Assembly: GCF_047948215.1 (NCBI RefSeq)
Contig: NC_134467.1
Location: 35,741,020-35,805,019 of the forward strand
Direction of reading: 5' to 3'
Length of the DNA: 64,000 nucleotides
DNA from: Lycorma delicatula
Lineage: Eukaryota > Arthropoda > Insecta > Hemiptera > Fulgoridae
Below are positions 11,776 to 23,618 of the stretch, one piece after another. Below the pieces are notes generated by a model. The model searched no databases, was not told where the DNA came from, and saw only the letters and a list, made by a program, of their open reading frames with translations. Made by a program: the position numbers and the translations under genes. Within the stretch, counting starts at the first letter, position 1. The number at the start of each line of letters is the position of its first letter.

Positions 11776-12853
11776 ACGAGGGTTAAGTTCCAAGGGTATT
11801 ATATTTTTCCTAGGAGGCTCCATACCGTTTTTCTACGTAAATTACGTTAGATTGCAGTAGCTGATTGCAAACTGTGAAACCAAAACACAAAGCCAGTATG
11901 TTCCGCACCAGTAAATAAATCAATTTTTAATAACACCGTGGCAGTTTTTCTGACCGAATTCAGTAGTTATGAACTATATGAGTTAAAAATTGATGTATTT
12001 TTCTATTAAATGAGACCTCAAACAAATATGTAAGTTATCTTAATATATTTTTATATAGCTTTTAAAATTGTTTTTAAATTCACCCGTTATTTAATTTGCT
12101 ATATATACATTCCCACTTTTAATTGCTAGTACAACAGTGATCCAAAACGTAGACCTAACATAGATCCAAATGTGATTATTGTTTTTGTTCAACAATAATG
12201 TTATTTGCGGAGTACTATATGAGATTAATGAAAATTAGTGCACTCTGGAAATTCAGAGTGCATCAAACATTTCGAAACAAAAAATCAACCTGATATTATA
12301 AAAATTAAAAAAAAAGAACAATAATCACATTGGATAATTCTCAATTATTTGATCATCTTCAATTTTTTTTCGTACTTTAATATACCGTAATAAATATGCT
12401 TAGGATCAAGAAAATACAAGATCTAAATTTCAGAAAGCAGGTTTTGACAATGATTAATCGTGCTAGGTCAAAGTTCAAATCACGGTTATCAAAACTCTAG
12501 TCAATTAGAAATTAATTAGTATTATAAGCTATGGGGATCTGTTATGATGTCTATCTGTTCTGTTGAGAATGTTTGCAAAAGGTTACACTTCTGTAGAGAG
12601 AAGGATTAAGATAAGATTAAAGGTTACAATTTTGTGGATAGAGGTTAGGAGTAAAGTACCAATGTATGGCAATCCTTAACAACATCCCGTAGAGACTTGT
12701 ACAAAATTTTATTTATACGAAAATATAGTTTCAAATGAAAATTATATAACTTTGCATTTCCAACATGTTAACCTTTCATTTTTCTGTCATTAACGTAATA
12801 ATTCGTCAATATTAATAAAATTGACGTTGATCTAGTAATTGCTCAGTACACCA
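11776..12853. other. Intergenic, one hairpin
   Basis: No gene recognised. A hairpin with 9-bp perfect arms (TGCACTCTG...CAGAGTGCA, 6-nt loop) lies at 12239-12262. Confidence 0.5.
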
Positions 12854-14105
12854 TTTTTTTTTTCTCTACTCCCCTGGGCCGGAACGACTTGATGGTATTA
12901 CGCCACCCAGGGGAGTGTCCGTTACTCTAATAGGACCTCCCCGCCTACCGGCTATATACCGGCATGGCAGGTCAGGCCTACCGGTGGCTCTTTTGAGATT
13001 TTTTATTCTCTATTATGTCCTCTATGGAACCACATCATACCTACAAGTCGTGATGTGACCCCCGAATCTTTCATAATACTCTCTTCTCCCTACAGCACAC
13101 CCCAAGGAGTCCTCAGCGGATCATTGAAACCTAAGCATGCTGGCTCTCACCGCTGAGGCTGTCCACCCAACCTAACATACTAGAAACCCATACTTCTTTC
13201 ATCTTCATTCTTCTGTTTTAGTACTGTCTTTATATAATCAGCGACCTTCCTCCAGTTCTCCTTACTGCGGAGCATGAAATCCACGGTTTCCTTCGGCGTT
13301 TTTCCATGAATATCCGCGTCGTATCTTAGCCTTATCCATTTATTACATACTAAAAACGTATGCTCAGAATCATCGTCCTGTTCGCAGTACATGCACGTGG
13401 GTTCATTCCTTCTTCCCACCTTATGGAGATAACCATTGAAACACCCATGTCCCGTCAGGAACTGGGTGATCCAATAGTCAGTTTCTCCATGCCGCCTGTT
13501 TATCCATCCTGTTAATTCTGGAATTAAGGTTCTTGTCCATCCAGCCACTCCAGCCTCCGCCCATCTCTCCTGTCAGATTTTATGTATGTTTTCCTTGACT
13601 TCATTTTCTGCTCTCCCTAAAAACCTGTCAGTTCTATATCTGGCGATAAGGTCAATCGGTAACATTCCCAAGAGCACACAGAGGGCCTCGTAAGAAACAG
13701 TTCTATAGGCAGATACTACTCCCAGTAGTATCCCCCTGTGTGCTCTCTTCAACCTGTCTCTATTTCTGCTAATAGTGAGAGCACAACTCCATGCCGGCAC
13801 GGCATACATCATTATTGACACTACGGTTGTCGCTAAAACTCTTCTTTTTGATGCCCGATGAGTGCTCTGCTTTGACAAAATTATATTTAGGCATTAGTCA
13901 GTTTCTCCGCACTCTGACAGACACTTTGTACCTGCTCAGTAAATCTGCAGTTTTTCTGTAAGATGACTCCAATATATTTCAATACTGTTACTTCCTCAAT
14001 ATTGTAGTCTCCAATTCGTATATCTACTGGCTGCAATACACGTTTTCCAGTGAATTTAATGTATTTACATTTTTCAATTGAAAGCAGTACACCTTACATT
14101 GTTTT
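12854..14105 (-). pseudogene. R1-like LINE, 5'-truncated, broken (family X copy 1)
   Basis: Minus strand. Near 14100-13915 it reads as the end of a reverse transcriptase (VLLSIEKCKYIKFTGKR, then TVLKYIGVILQKN). A one-base shift at about 13890 precedes the thumb and C-terminal region at 13878-13180 (ATTVVSIMMYAVPAW), broken by an in-frame TGA between HKI and QERW. A zinc-finger-like C-x2-C-x7-H-x4-C (CMYCEQDDDSEHTFLVC) is typical of R1/I-group LINE C-termini. The 3' UTR has a stem (12869-12878 with 12906-12915) just before the tail, a T-run at 12854-12863. Same family as 62549-63766. Confidence 0.85.
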
Positions 14106-14847
14106 AAGTCCCCAAGGAAATTTTTATGTTAGAACTTATTCAATTTAGGATCATAATAATCTCACTTAATTTTCTGAAAAATGTTTCAGAGATCAATCTA
14201 GAAAACCGGTAAATAAGGAAAAATTTTGGGTTTTCCAAATGAAAATGCGGTAATAGTCCACTCACAATAGAAATTACAAAAGTTTGACGTGCACAATCAA
14301 ATGGAACATAATCTATTACCAACTCAATAGCTCCAGTACTGTTCGCTACATTGGCAACAAGTATCTATTTCCACAAATGAAGCTTTGGCTAGCTAATTTT
14401 CACACAGAGTTTATGAAACAAAAATCAGCTATAGCTCATAACGAAACACGATAAGAATCAAAATTTAGGTGGTACTATGAGGTAAAATAATTTAATAAAT
14501 AGCAAGTTGTATATAATTTAAAATTTGCCAAACCTCTTTTGTTTAAAACTTACTCAAAAATCAGTACTTTAATATGTAAAATATAAATCAATAAATATTT
14601 TAACAGGAACAGTACAAAGAATTTCTTCTAATAAAGAAGAAATAAAAAAAAAATAATGAAAAGAATACTCCAAAAGGAATTTTTTCTCAAACAAACAGGG
14701 CCGTTTAACAAATTTTTCTTTGTAATACCAACAATAGCACATCTAAAACCTATTTTCCGGCCAGAAGGGTTACCAGAACAGAATATGAATTTATAGAAAA
14801 ACGTAAAAGGACGAACAATAAAAATTATTACGCTACAACAATTAAAG
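14106..14847. other. Intergenic, no gene recognised
   Basis: No recognisable coding or RNA feature; the minus frame at 14140-14322 has no motif. Confidence 0.5.
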
Positions 14848-15441
14848 TGATGAGGCGAGTACTGGTTCTACAGGCCAGGAGATATAAATACTGCCAGCGG
14901 AATGAAGTCAGTATTTCTACGAGGCCGAGTAGGAAGCAGTCGTGATAACAAATGTTGTTTCATAAGCCCGAGTTTCATGCGGTTGTGATCACGGCAACAT
15001 ACATAAGCGTGTAGTAACAAGGAGGGAAGAATACGTCACGAGGATTCCAGTGTGAGCAGCGGGTGAATGTAGGAAGTTGTTCGGTGAGTTATTAGTAAAC
15101 AGTAGCGAAAATGATAGTATTATATTCGTTCATAAAGTGTAAGATAGTTCTATTGTAAACAGTAAAATTAATATTTGTAGAAAATTAAATCGTATGAACA
15201 ATAGACTTGTCTAGTGTTATCTTGTTGTTAATGCAATATCAGGTTCTAGCAATCATTAGACTGTATAAAAATGTTGTCCATATTTGAATTACTATTCTGT
15301 ATATCTATTATTACTATTATTGTAATTAATATTTTGTTAGTTATTTTGTTTATATATCTCTAGAGTAATAAATTTTATTTATAAGAAATGTTTAGTTTGT
15401 TCGTCTCTTAATATCCTGGTCGAACCGCCAACACGCGACAA
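14848..15441 (+). mobile_element. Possible solo LTR
   Basis: Begins TGATGAGGCGAG and ends CACGCGACA. It has a TATA-like ATATAAAT at about 14882 and a polyadenylation-like AATAAA near 15368, some 70 bases before the 3' end, as expected for an LTR. It is less AT-rich at its 5' end than its surroundings. I see no clear TSD, no primer-binding site and no internal region, so this is a weak call; an unrelated promoter-like region is the alternative. Confidence 0.28.
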
Positions 15442-16089
15442 TATCTTGAATTTTTTTTCAATTTACACAATTTAGAATATCGAAAAAATAAAATTGATCT
15501 TTTAAATTTGGTAAATGATTTTTAAATTATCAAAATACATTTTTAGACGATTACGGATATTGAAGTTTTTGTTTAATGAAATTCATTTTAACAATCTTCT
15601 AGCCTTTCAAAATAAATGAAATTTTTCGGTTTGTGGATAATTTTCTTCCTCATTAATTTTTACGGTATTTTATTTCGAAAACGGACATATTCCTTAATTT
15701 CCATTTTCAGAACTACTATTTATTATTATGTCAATTATTTATGGATTATGTAACAATATATAATATTCAATTGCTAGATCGTTAAAGTAATGATTTTTCA
15801 ACCTATATAATAATTATAATTGTTATATATGATATCTGTTGCTGTCTGCAAGTCGATGTAATCAGTAATTTCAATCATGCATTGCTTTACTTGTCACTAT
15901 TCGTTATTTTCATCCAATATGAGTTTAGCCCGAAAGGTGTCAGATAAATAACATTGTGTTCGTTTTTACAAGTCAAAGGGTTTTTAGATAATTCTAGGTT
16001 TTGAGTTTTGGGTCATGAAATATGACTTTTGTTTGATGAAAAGTAAGATATGTGGTGTTGTGGAAAGGTGAATTGTCACAATTTTACTA
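15442..16089. other. Intergenic, no gene recognised
   Basis: AT-rich; nothing recognised. Confidence 0.5.
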
Positions 16090-16355
16090 GTTTAAAGAGC
16101 GGTACGTTACTCCAATGAAATTGGAGGTTCCAAATGTGGAGGTGGTTGTTTATATCCTGTAACGAAGAATTTGTTATGGGTAAGACCTCTGCAACGGATT
16201 GGAAAAATTTTTTAAGGAAAGTGAATGCGGACATGTTACTCCGTAACCTAGTAATAATAGGCGGGGATGATCTGAACATAAAAATAGACGAATTTATTTT
16301 TAAGTTTAAAATACAACGTGAAGACGGTTTCCCAATAGCAATGGGTTTTCCATAA
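16090..16355 (+). pseudogene. Merlin (IS1016/ISXO2-like) transposase fragment
   Basis: The frame 16134-16355 contains TDWKNFLRKVNADMLLRN, then IIGGDDLNIKIDEFIFKFK and a degraded WVFGG-like end (AMGFP). The order [D]W..F.R.....LL, IGG...V.IDES.F..RKYN.GR is that of Merlin transposases around their first catalytic Asp; here the Ser after IDE is Phe and RKYN is FKIQ. Only about 75 residues remain. The rest is cut off, with RTE copy 3 starting 126 bp downstream. Identification rests on motif spacing, so moderate confidence. Confidence 0.55.
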
Positions 16356-16480
16356 ATTTATGAAGAAACAAAAGAATGTTTCGTATATATATACTTTCCG
16401 ATCGAACAAAAAAACACGTTATTAAGTTTTATAAAGGAGTATTTGAGACGAACATAATTTATAATTATTGGCAAAGTTAC

Positions 16481-17804
16481 GATGAAGAAAGTAAAAGGAA
16501 CTATCGACAATTAAGAAATACTATAAACAGGAAGTGCAAACTAGCGAATGAAGAGTGGATTAAAGAAAAGTGTTCAGAAGTGGAAAGAGAAATGACCGGT
16601 GGTAAAAAGGACGGAGCATACAAAAAATTTTGGGGTACATAAACAAAGATGGTAGACCGATTTATAATACGAAAGGTAAAGTCGTTAGGTGGGTGGAATA
16701 TATTGAAGAATTATACTGAGGAAATGAATTAGAAAATGGTGTTATAGAGGAAGAAGAGGAAGTTCAAGAGGATGAAATGGGAGAAACAATACTGGGATCT
16801 GAATTTAAGAGAGCATTAAAAGATTTTAATGGAAGAAAGGCTCCTGGGATAGACGGAATACCTGTAGAATTACTGTACAGTGCAGGTCAGGAAGCGATTG
16901 ATAGATTATACAAACTGGTGTGTAATATTTATAAAAACGGGGAAGTTCCGTCAGACTTCAAAAAAAGTGTTATAGTCATGATACCAAAGAAAGCAGGAGC
17001 AGATAAATGTGAAGAATACAGAAAAATTAGTTTAACTAGTCATGCATCAAAAATCTTAACTAGGATTCTACACAGAAGTATTGAGAGGAGAGTGGAAGAA
17101 GTGTTAGGAGAAGACCAGTTTGGTTTCAGGAAAAGTATAGGGACAACGGAAGCAATTTTAGGCCTCAGATTAATAGTAGAAGGAAGATTTAAAAAAACAA
17201 ACCAACATCCTTGGCATTTATAGACCTAGAAAAGGCATTCGATAACGAAGACTGGAATAAAAATTTCAGCATTTAAAAAAAATTAGGGTTGAAATTCAGA
17301 GTAAGAAGAACAATTGCTAACATTTACAGGAATCAAACAGCAACAGTAATAATTGAAGAACACAAGAAAGAAGCCGTAATAAGAAAGGAAGTCCGACAAG
17401 GATGTTCCCTATCACCGTTATTTTTTAACCTTTTGAAATGTGGTACTATTGGAGAAAATAGTATACTACTGGTAAAAATTAGATGGGTGAATAAAGTGAC
17501 AAATAAAGAGGTGTTGCGGCAAATTGAGGAAGAAAGAAGCAATTGAAAAAGTATAGTTAAAAGAAGAGATAGACTTATAGGCCACATGTTAAGACATACT
17601 GGAATAGTCGCTTTGATATTGGAGGGACAGGTAGTTGGGAAAAATTGTACTGGCAGGCAATTTTTGGAATATGTAAAACAAATTGTTAGGGATTTAGGAT
17701 GTAGGGGATATACTGAAATGAAAAAAATAGCACTAGATAGGGAATCTTGGAGAGCTGCATCAAACCAGTCAAATAACTGAAGACAAAAAACACAAAAAAA
17801 AAAA
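16481..17804 (+). pseudogene. RTE-type LINE with internal deletions (RTE copy 3)
   Basis: Matches the full-length element from its position 32022 (DEESKRNYRQLRN) to its tail. Deletions remove part of the linker near 16630-16650 and about 520 bp from 17431, where the sequence jumps from LSPLFFNLL to the C-terminal LKCGTIGENS. The jump removes the FADD active-site motif and the thumb. The frame at 16777-17223 keeps RKAPGIDGIPVELLYSAG and QFGFRKSIGTTEA. The tail is 17586-17780 plus an A-rich end. Inactive. Confidence 0.9.
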
Positions 17805-17806
17805 TG

Positions 17807-17913
17807 AGATACCTAATCTACAACGTTACAATTTTACATATCAAACTATTAATTACTTGGTTAACTTTGAAAATCTAATTACCGGGACGCATACAAACAC
17901 AGAGGAGAGTTTA
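17807..17913 (+). repeat. Direct repeat, left copy
   Basis: About 107 bp starting TACCTAATCTACAACGT and ending GGAGAGTTTACG, repeated with moderate divergence at 18587-18693. The pair encloses 670 bp with a GC-rich core. Too short and too diverged to be called LTRs with confidence. Confidence 0.75.
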
Positions 17914-18239
17914 CGGCTATCCTGACCCCGTAGTGGAAGATACCCCCCATGGCAGTTTCGGTCCCCACGCCACCGTAACTAACCCTTATGGGTTTTACCG
18001 GAGGCCATCTTCAGAATCTTGGCAAAAGGTCAGCCTTGTACTTTCCTCTGTCAGGATACTACCGATGCGAATACCAGAAGTGATAATCCCTATTACTAGG
18101 AAATTAACTCTTCAACACAAAATATTTATGTTGAATCTTTAACGAGATTGAGTGACGTAAAGGAACTGAAATTAAAAACGCAACTACCTACCCAATAGGT
18201 CAAGAGTTGAGCTCAACACGCAACCAAAATATAACAGAA
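17914..18239. other. GC-richer segment between the direct repeats
   Basis: Stands out from its AT-rich surroundings. The open frame at 17933-18142 has no recognised motif. It may be part of the LINE 3' UTR that follows. Confidence 0.4.
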
Positions 18240-18450
18240 AACAAGAAATAATATGCTTCCGGGGTACCCCGCTAGAGACATGTTATTTCAAAATCGAGTC
18301 TCGGGCGCCTGGGTGGTGACATGGGACCGGCGTTAGCCAGACCCAGGGTAACTGCTGAGAAAGTTTGAGGTAATGGCACTCCTCGTAGCTGAGTTTATGC
18401 TTAATTGCGAGTCCGGCACCGGGGGGACGGGGTAAATAACAATTTAAAAA
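18240..18450 (+). mobile_element. R1-like LINE 3' UTR fragment
   Basis: GC-rich, with ATCGAGTCTCGG, TTGAGGTAATGGCACTCC, ATGCTTAATTG and a G-rich end before an A-rich tail. The same landmarks occur in the same order on the minus strand at 38868-38990, downstream of a LINE gag-like frame. No coding sequence is left. Confidence 0.5.
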
Positions 18451-18586
18451 AAAATAAAAAATAAACTTAAAAATAAAAACATCAAACCGTATAACTCAAA
18501 ACAAAAAAACAAAAATACAGAAAAGACCAGACAAAACCCTAAACTCCTTTGACAATCCGTTCTCTTGTCAGGTACTTGATTTTGTA

Positions 18587-18693
18587 TATACCTAATCTAC
18601 AACGTATAATTACATATCAAAGTATTAATCACTAGGTTAACTTTGGAAATCTGTTTCCCGGGATGCATAAAAACACACTGGAGAGTTTACGAG
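18587..18693 (+). repeat. Direct repeat, right copy
   Basis: Second copy of the 107-bp sequence at 17807-17913, same orientation. Confidence 0.75.
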
Positions 18694-19830
18694 CAACAGC
18701 GAATAGACGAAATCGAAAGGAATGAGATATATCTTCGCTACCTATTTATGCGAATTCATACGGCGTCAAAGTAATATCATCAGGGAACTATTCAATTAAA
18801 TTTTTCAGGTTATCGCCTTGTTTTGCCCTCCACAACAGAAAATATAAATAAATAAGAGTTTTGTTTCATTTAACAATAATTTAGGTATTGTGTCTACTTT
18901 TGAAATAAATCCCTTATTTATTACATTATTTGTATACACGTTAATTTACGTTTTCACGGTATTTTTATTATGTTTTTGTATTGACGTATATTTACGTTAT
19001 TTTTTTATATTACATCTTTTTTCCATAAATATTTAGACGTAAATAAATATATTATAAATATGAACTCTGTAATCAACAATAATATTTACTTTACTAATTT
19101 CTTTAATAATTTGATTGATATTTGTAAATTAATATAAAACAATTATAAGTCAGTATTACATAAATGTAATAAAATAAAACTGTAATCTGTATTTTCTGCA
19201 CTAATATATTTCCTAGGGGTATTTATAACATTATGGAAGATTATACGAAAAAATAAATAAAACTGAAATCCAATTTAAAAAAAAAAATTAATTTAAATAA
19301 AATAAAACTAAATATATAATTTAATAAAGCTAAATTATTATAACATTCTGAAACAAAAAAAAAAAATAAAATGCCAAAATGAATTCTAAAGAATCCATTA
19401 GAGTTTATTGAAAGAGAGAATACTTTTTGGTCATTTCAGCCTATACGTATTTTTTGTTTACTACACTCCATCCTTTGAAACAGCTTACTTTAATCAGCAC
19501 AAGAGAATCGCAGTGCGGTTTGGTTCCATCGTTGATGCTAATAGAAGCCAACATTTTAGTTGTAATACGATAGATCCGGATGAAATGAAATGAGTTTTCC
19601 TTTTCGATTGTTATTGTTTAACTAAATAAATCGTATTTAAATTAATAAAAGAATCATCGTAAAATTTTATATACCTCAACTTCTTCTAAACCTTTAATTA
19701 TAGAAGATAACAAAATTGCTATTGAAATATCAAAAAATTCTGAATTTAGGCATATTTATGGTTTTTTTCACACTGTTTATTTTTAATATTATGTTTACAC
19801 ATAATTACAAACAATAGTTAATTTAATTTT
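18694..19830. other. Intergenic, no gene recognised
   Basis: AT-rich. The frame at 19408-19593 (FETAYFNQHKRIAVRFGS) is less biased than its surroundings but matches nothing I know. Confidence 0.5.
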
Positions 19831-19845
19831 TAATAATCATAATAA

Positions 19846-21110
19846 GAAGAAGCGGCTGATGTGGTTAAGAGGTGGCTAATAGCTCATGGTCTACGGCTGA
19901 AGACAAAGTGAAAGTGGTTGTTATGGCTGGAAGGCGCAGACTGCATCCATTGCATTTTAGAGTGGGACACACGATAGTCCATCCTAGTCCAGCCGCGAAG
20001 TATTTAGGCGTGTGGCTGGACAAGAACCGATCCTTTAATATACATGTTGAGGAGGTGGCGAGAAAGGGCGAAAATGTGGTGAAGGCGCTGAGCAACATGA
20101 TGAGAAATAAGAGGGGTCCTCAGACGGGTAAGAGGAAACTGTTGGCCAGTGATGTTATATCTTCTGTGATGTTATATGGAGTTCCTGTATGGCTGGGAGC
20201 GTTGTCGAGGGCAAGGAACGTGAGGCGTTTGGTTATGCAACAACGTAGGCTGAACATACGTGTCATCGCAGGGTATCGAACGATCAGCGCCGAGGCGGCT
20301 TCGGTTATAGCTGGAGTACCGCCCATAGACTTACAACCGCAAATGAGAGCTGTAATAGTGAATGGAGGGGACAGAAAGGAGGCAATTGACGATCTCTACA
20401 TGGCTTTTCGTGACAGATGGCGAGAGTCAGACAAAGGAAGGTGGACCTATGGGCTCATACGAGACGTCAGGAACTGGAACGAAAGCATAGTAATACAGGC
20501 TACGAATTCACCCAGTTTCTGTCTGGACATGGATGTTTTCGAGACTACCTGTACAGGATGGGCAGATGCCATACAAGTCGCTGCCACGATTGCGGCGGAC
20601 TGGATACAGCAGAGCATGTAGTATTTTTTTGCCCTAGATGGCGCAACTTCCGCGTAGTGCTCGAGGGTCAGGGTGTGGAGGGGGCCAACAATATAATCGA
20701 GGTAATGCTCAGCAATGGCAACAAGTGGGACTGTGTCTCGACTACGATCGCATCAATGATACGAGAGAAGGCTAATGGAGAGAGGCGACGGCAGTCTGAG
20801 TTGATGCGAATCTATGGATGCTTGGAGTTCGATGACGGGTGATCAAGGGAGGCCAGCTTCTGGGGGGGGGTGCTCCTCGGAGTTGTCGCTCGTCGATCGC
20901 CCCCTGGGGACGCCTTCCGGTCACACGGATTCGGATAGTGGAGTGCCTGGGTGAACATGCAGGGGCTGTACATACCATATGGCTTAGATCCGGTCCCTGC
21001 ATGGTAGAAGGGGAGGTTTTTTTAGCGGGTGAGATCCCCGCACTGCCATCAGTATGGGCCTGACGGCGGCTGGCAGAGCTTTTTCCTCCGCTACGGAAAG
21101 AAAAAAAAAA
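19846..21110 (+). mobile_element. R1-like LINE (family Y), 5'-truncated, with TSD
   Basis: Flanked by a perfect 15-bp TSD, TAATAATCATAATAA, at 19831-19845 and 21111-21125. This proves retrotransposition of a 5'-truncated copy of 1265 bp ending in an A-run. It contains the C-terminal part of ORF2 and a GC-rich 3' UTR (20843-21100). The family differs from family X. Confidence 0.92.
19872..20842 (+). pseudogene. R1-like ORF2 C-terminal region
   Basis: AAKYLGVWLDKNRSFNIHV is the conserved end of an R1/I-group reverse transcriptase, followed by the thumb-like ISSVMLYGVPVWLGALSRA. The frame open from 19872 is correct to about 20480; a shift there moves the reading to the frame of 20417-20842 (EFTQFLSGHGCFRDYLYRMG). 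It carries the zinc motif CHDCGGLDTAEHVVFFC (C-x2-C-x7-H-x4-C) and ends LMRIYGCLEFDDG. One shift plus 5' truncation; otherwise well preserved, so a fairly recent insertion. The catalytic core is absent. Confidence 0.88.
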
Positions 21111-21189
21111 TAATAATCATAATAAAAAGAAAATTCAATAAAACAATTTTTGCAATATAACATAAAATCTGTAATCTAAAATTTCAGCA

Positions 21190-22150
21190 AAAAATCGTTT
21201 GAAAACATTGCAAATATGAAAAATTTAGTGGCATTATATCCGAATATTGGAAAAATAATGTGGCATTACAACCAAATATTTGCTAAAAATTACGGCAGTG
21301 CATCCAAATATGCAAAAATTCCTAGCTTTACAAACAAACATGCAAAAAAAAATGTAGCATTACACAGAAATATTTCCTAAAAATCCTTGAAAATATTAAA
21401 ATATGCAAAAACAGTGGCATTTTTGTGCGTAGCTTTACACACAAATATGCTTTAAAATTACACAGAAAGTTTTGCTAAAAATCCTTGAAAAATATTAAAA
21501 TATGCAAAAACACACGAATATGCAAAAAATTTGGCTTTTAACTCAAATATGCCAAAATTAGTAAAATTGCAGCCGAATATAAGAAAAATCGTGGCATTAT
21601 GCAAATATGCGAAATGTTGTAGCTTTACACCCGAATATTGTGAAAAACGTAGCATTACAACCAAATATTTTCGAAAAATTATGGCAGTACACCTAAATAT
21701 GCCAAAATTCGTAGCTTTACATACAAATATGCAATAAAAAATTAAGCATTACAAAGAAATATTTACTAAAAATCCTTGAAAAATATTAAAATATGCAAAA
21801 ACACACGAATATGCAAAAAAAATTTGGCTTTAAACTCAAATATGCAAAAATTAGTAAAATTTCAGCCGAATATACAAAAAATCGTGGCATTACACCCAAA
21901 TAATTTCGAAAAAAGTGACAACACTCCCATATATGAGAAAAATTGTAACTTTACATACAAAAATGCAAAAAATCGTAGCATAAACAAAAGGTTTTGCAAA
22001 AAAATCGTTGGAAATCATGCAAATATGCGAAATGTTGTAGCTTTACACTCAAATATTGTAAAAAAAACGTGGCATTACAACCAAATATTTGTGAAAAATC
22101 AAGTTAGTGCACTGAAATATACAAAAAAATCGTAGATTTCCACGGAATAT
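21190..22150. repeat. Degenerate ~31-bp satellite with higher-order structure
   Basis: About 30 diverged monomers of 30-32 bp, each with an AAATATGCAAAAA-like core followed by TGTAGCTTTACA or TGGCATTACA. A longer marker, ATCCTTGAAAAATATTAAAA, recurs at 21383, 21481 and 21772, spacings of 98 and 291 bp (close to 3 and 9 monomers). The open frames here (21531-21737, 21776-22135) are stop-poor by-products of the repeat, not genes. Confidence 0.9.
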
Positions 22151-22442
22151 CCAATTTCAAGGAACCATAATTTTTTTTTCAATTTAGGGAGTTTTCTATT
22201 TAGAGTGGTAAAATAATAAACTTCAAAATTGTACAGAAAAAGTTCATAATTTAATAAAGATTTTATGTTAATTTATAATGATTACTATAGAACGAAATTA
22301 CGTTAGGGAAGACAAAATCTGTGTTGTATTACGTAATAATTATAAAAAAAAGGAAATACACTACCATAACTTTATTTATTGACAAAGGTTTGTAATTATT
22401 TTGATGTATTTTCTTTAGGCCGATTTGAAAACCAAGGGCCTT

Positions 22443-22860
22443 TTAATCAATCTTCAATAATGCACTAAATATACCATCTTCTACTTCGCTTGAAATTTCT
22501 AAGAATATTCGAAAATACTTTATTGTTGATTTTGCGTCTTTTTCTGTAATTGTAATTTCTTTTTGCTCCGTTTCGTCTTCTTCATTGGAATTCTTATCAA
22601 TGGTTGAAGGTGAAACAGACGCGATGATATCCTTATCGGCTGGCGTGACATTAACAGCAATATCATCATTTAAATGTGCGAACAAGTCAAATCAAATTTA
22701 GCTATACTAATGTTAAATTTAGAAAAATTACGCTCCATTCTTCTTCTGAAATCGAGTGAAGGTCTACAAATTCATCTTGAATTTTCCGGATGAAAATCCA
22801 CAAGTTTTGAATTAATTAACAATTTTTTATCGGCAGTCATTCCTCCACGCTTTGTCACCG
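22443..22860 (-). pseudogene. pogo/Tigger-like transposase C-terminus
   Basis: The minus frame 22685-22443 reads LNDDIAVNVTPADKDIIASV, an acidic stretch NSNEEDETEQKE, then ITEKDAKSTIKYFRIFLE and DGIFSALLKID. A D-rich block, a glutamate-rich linker and a final S...A...L..L..FFE....D.LFS.L..IE segment is the usual C-terminus of Tigger/jerky-type DDE_1 transposases. Upstream to about 22860 a degraded frame gives SISEEEWSVIF. The catalytic domain is not found. A host jerky-like gene is possible but nothing supports it. Confidence 0.45.
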
Positions 22861-23480
22861 AAACGCACGGCCTGTAACATAGTTATACACGTTTTATTGC
22901 AATCTTATACTTGCTATAATTTCACGTACAACTTCTTTTCTGTAGAGAGTTTAATTTTTTTTATAATTGCTTGATTAAGGATTTGGAATTTTACTCATCC
23001 AAGCAATACTCGATATTACTCAATATACAGTGGCATCTTGCACATAGTTTTATTATCAATTACTCCGGCGGCTTGTGACCGGAAATAAACAAGGCGGAAG
23101 TTGATTGACATTAGGCATACAGTACCGGATAAAATTCACAGTCCATTCTAACGATCGCTATACATTATTAAACCGAATTTACTGCTATCTATCTTTCTTT
23201 GGAAATCGTGTACGGTATGTAAATTCTTAATTGAAAAGTTTTCATCAAAGAAATAATATATACATCAGGTTCTCGAAATTTTTTAATAAAGCAAGTGATT
23301 TAATTCGATTTAAAGAGGATTTTTCAAGAGAATTTTTTGAAAGTAAATATTTCATTTAGGGAGTTATTAAAATTAAGGAAGTTCGATTTATGTTGGGGTT
23401 TGATTGTATTGTAATCCTAAAATAGTAATTTTTTTTTAACAATTTCTTCAGTAATTACTCTAAAATCTCTAAAGTAAAGA
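22861..23480. other. Intergenic, no gene recognised
   Basis: AT-rich; nothing recognised. Confidence 0.5.
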
Positions 23481-23618
23481 CCGCAGGGAAATTTCTCTCC
23501 TTAAGGTTGTCAAACCTGTGTTGTTCACGGCCACGCTAGTAATGTACGCACTGCATTGCTGTCTGTAAGTTGTCGCGTTGTAGTATCTTCGATTAAGTCT
23601 AAGTTATTACATTATAAA

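Noticed and set aside
17914..18586. LTR retrotransposon between the 107-bp direct repeats
   Set aside because: No gag or pol, no primer-binding site or polypurine tract, and the repeats are too diverged and short; kept only as a finding about direct repeats.
20839..21063. Frames in a GC-rich stretch after the R1-like ORF (both strands, 20772-21063)
   Set aside because: They lie in the 3' UTR of the family Y LINE, inside its TSD boundaries, and show no known motif.
21531..22135. Two open frames with repeated NMxK motifs that could suggest a repeat protein
   Set aside because: The periodicity is in the DNA (30-32 bp, not a multiple of 3), so frames drift across monomers. This is a satellite by-product.
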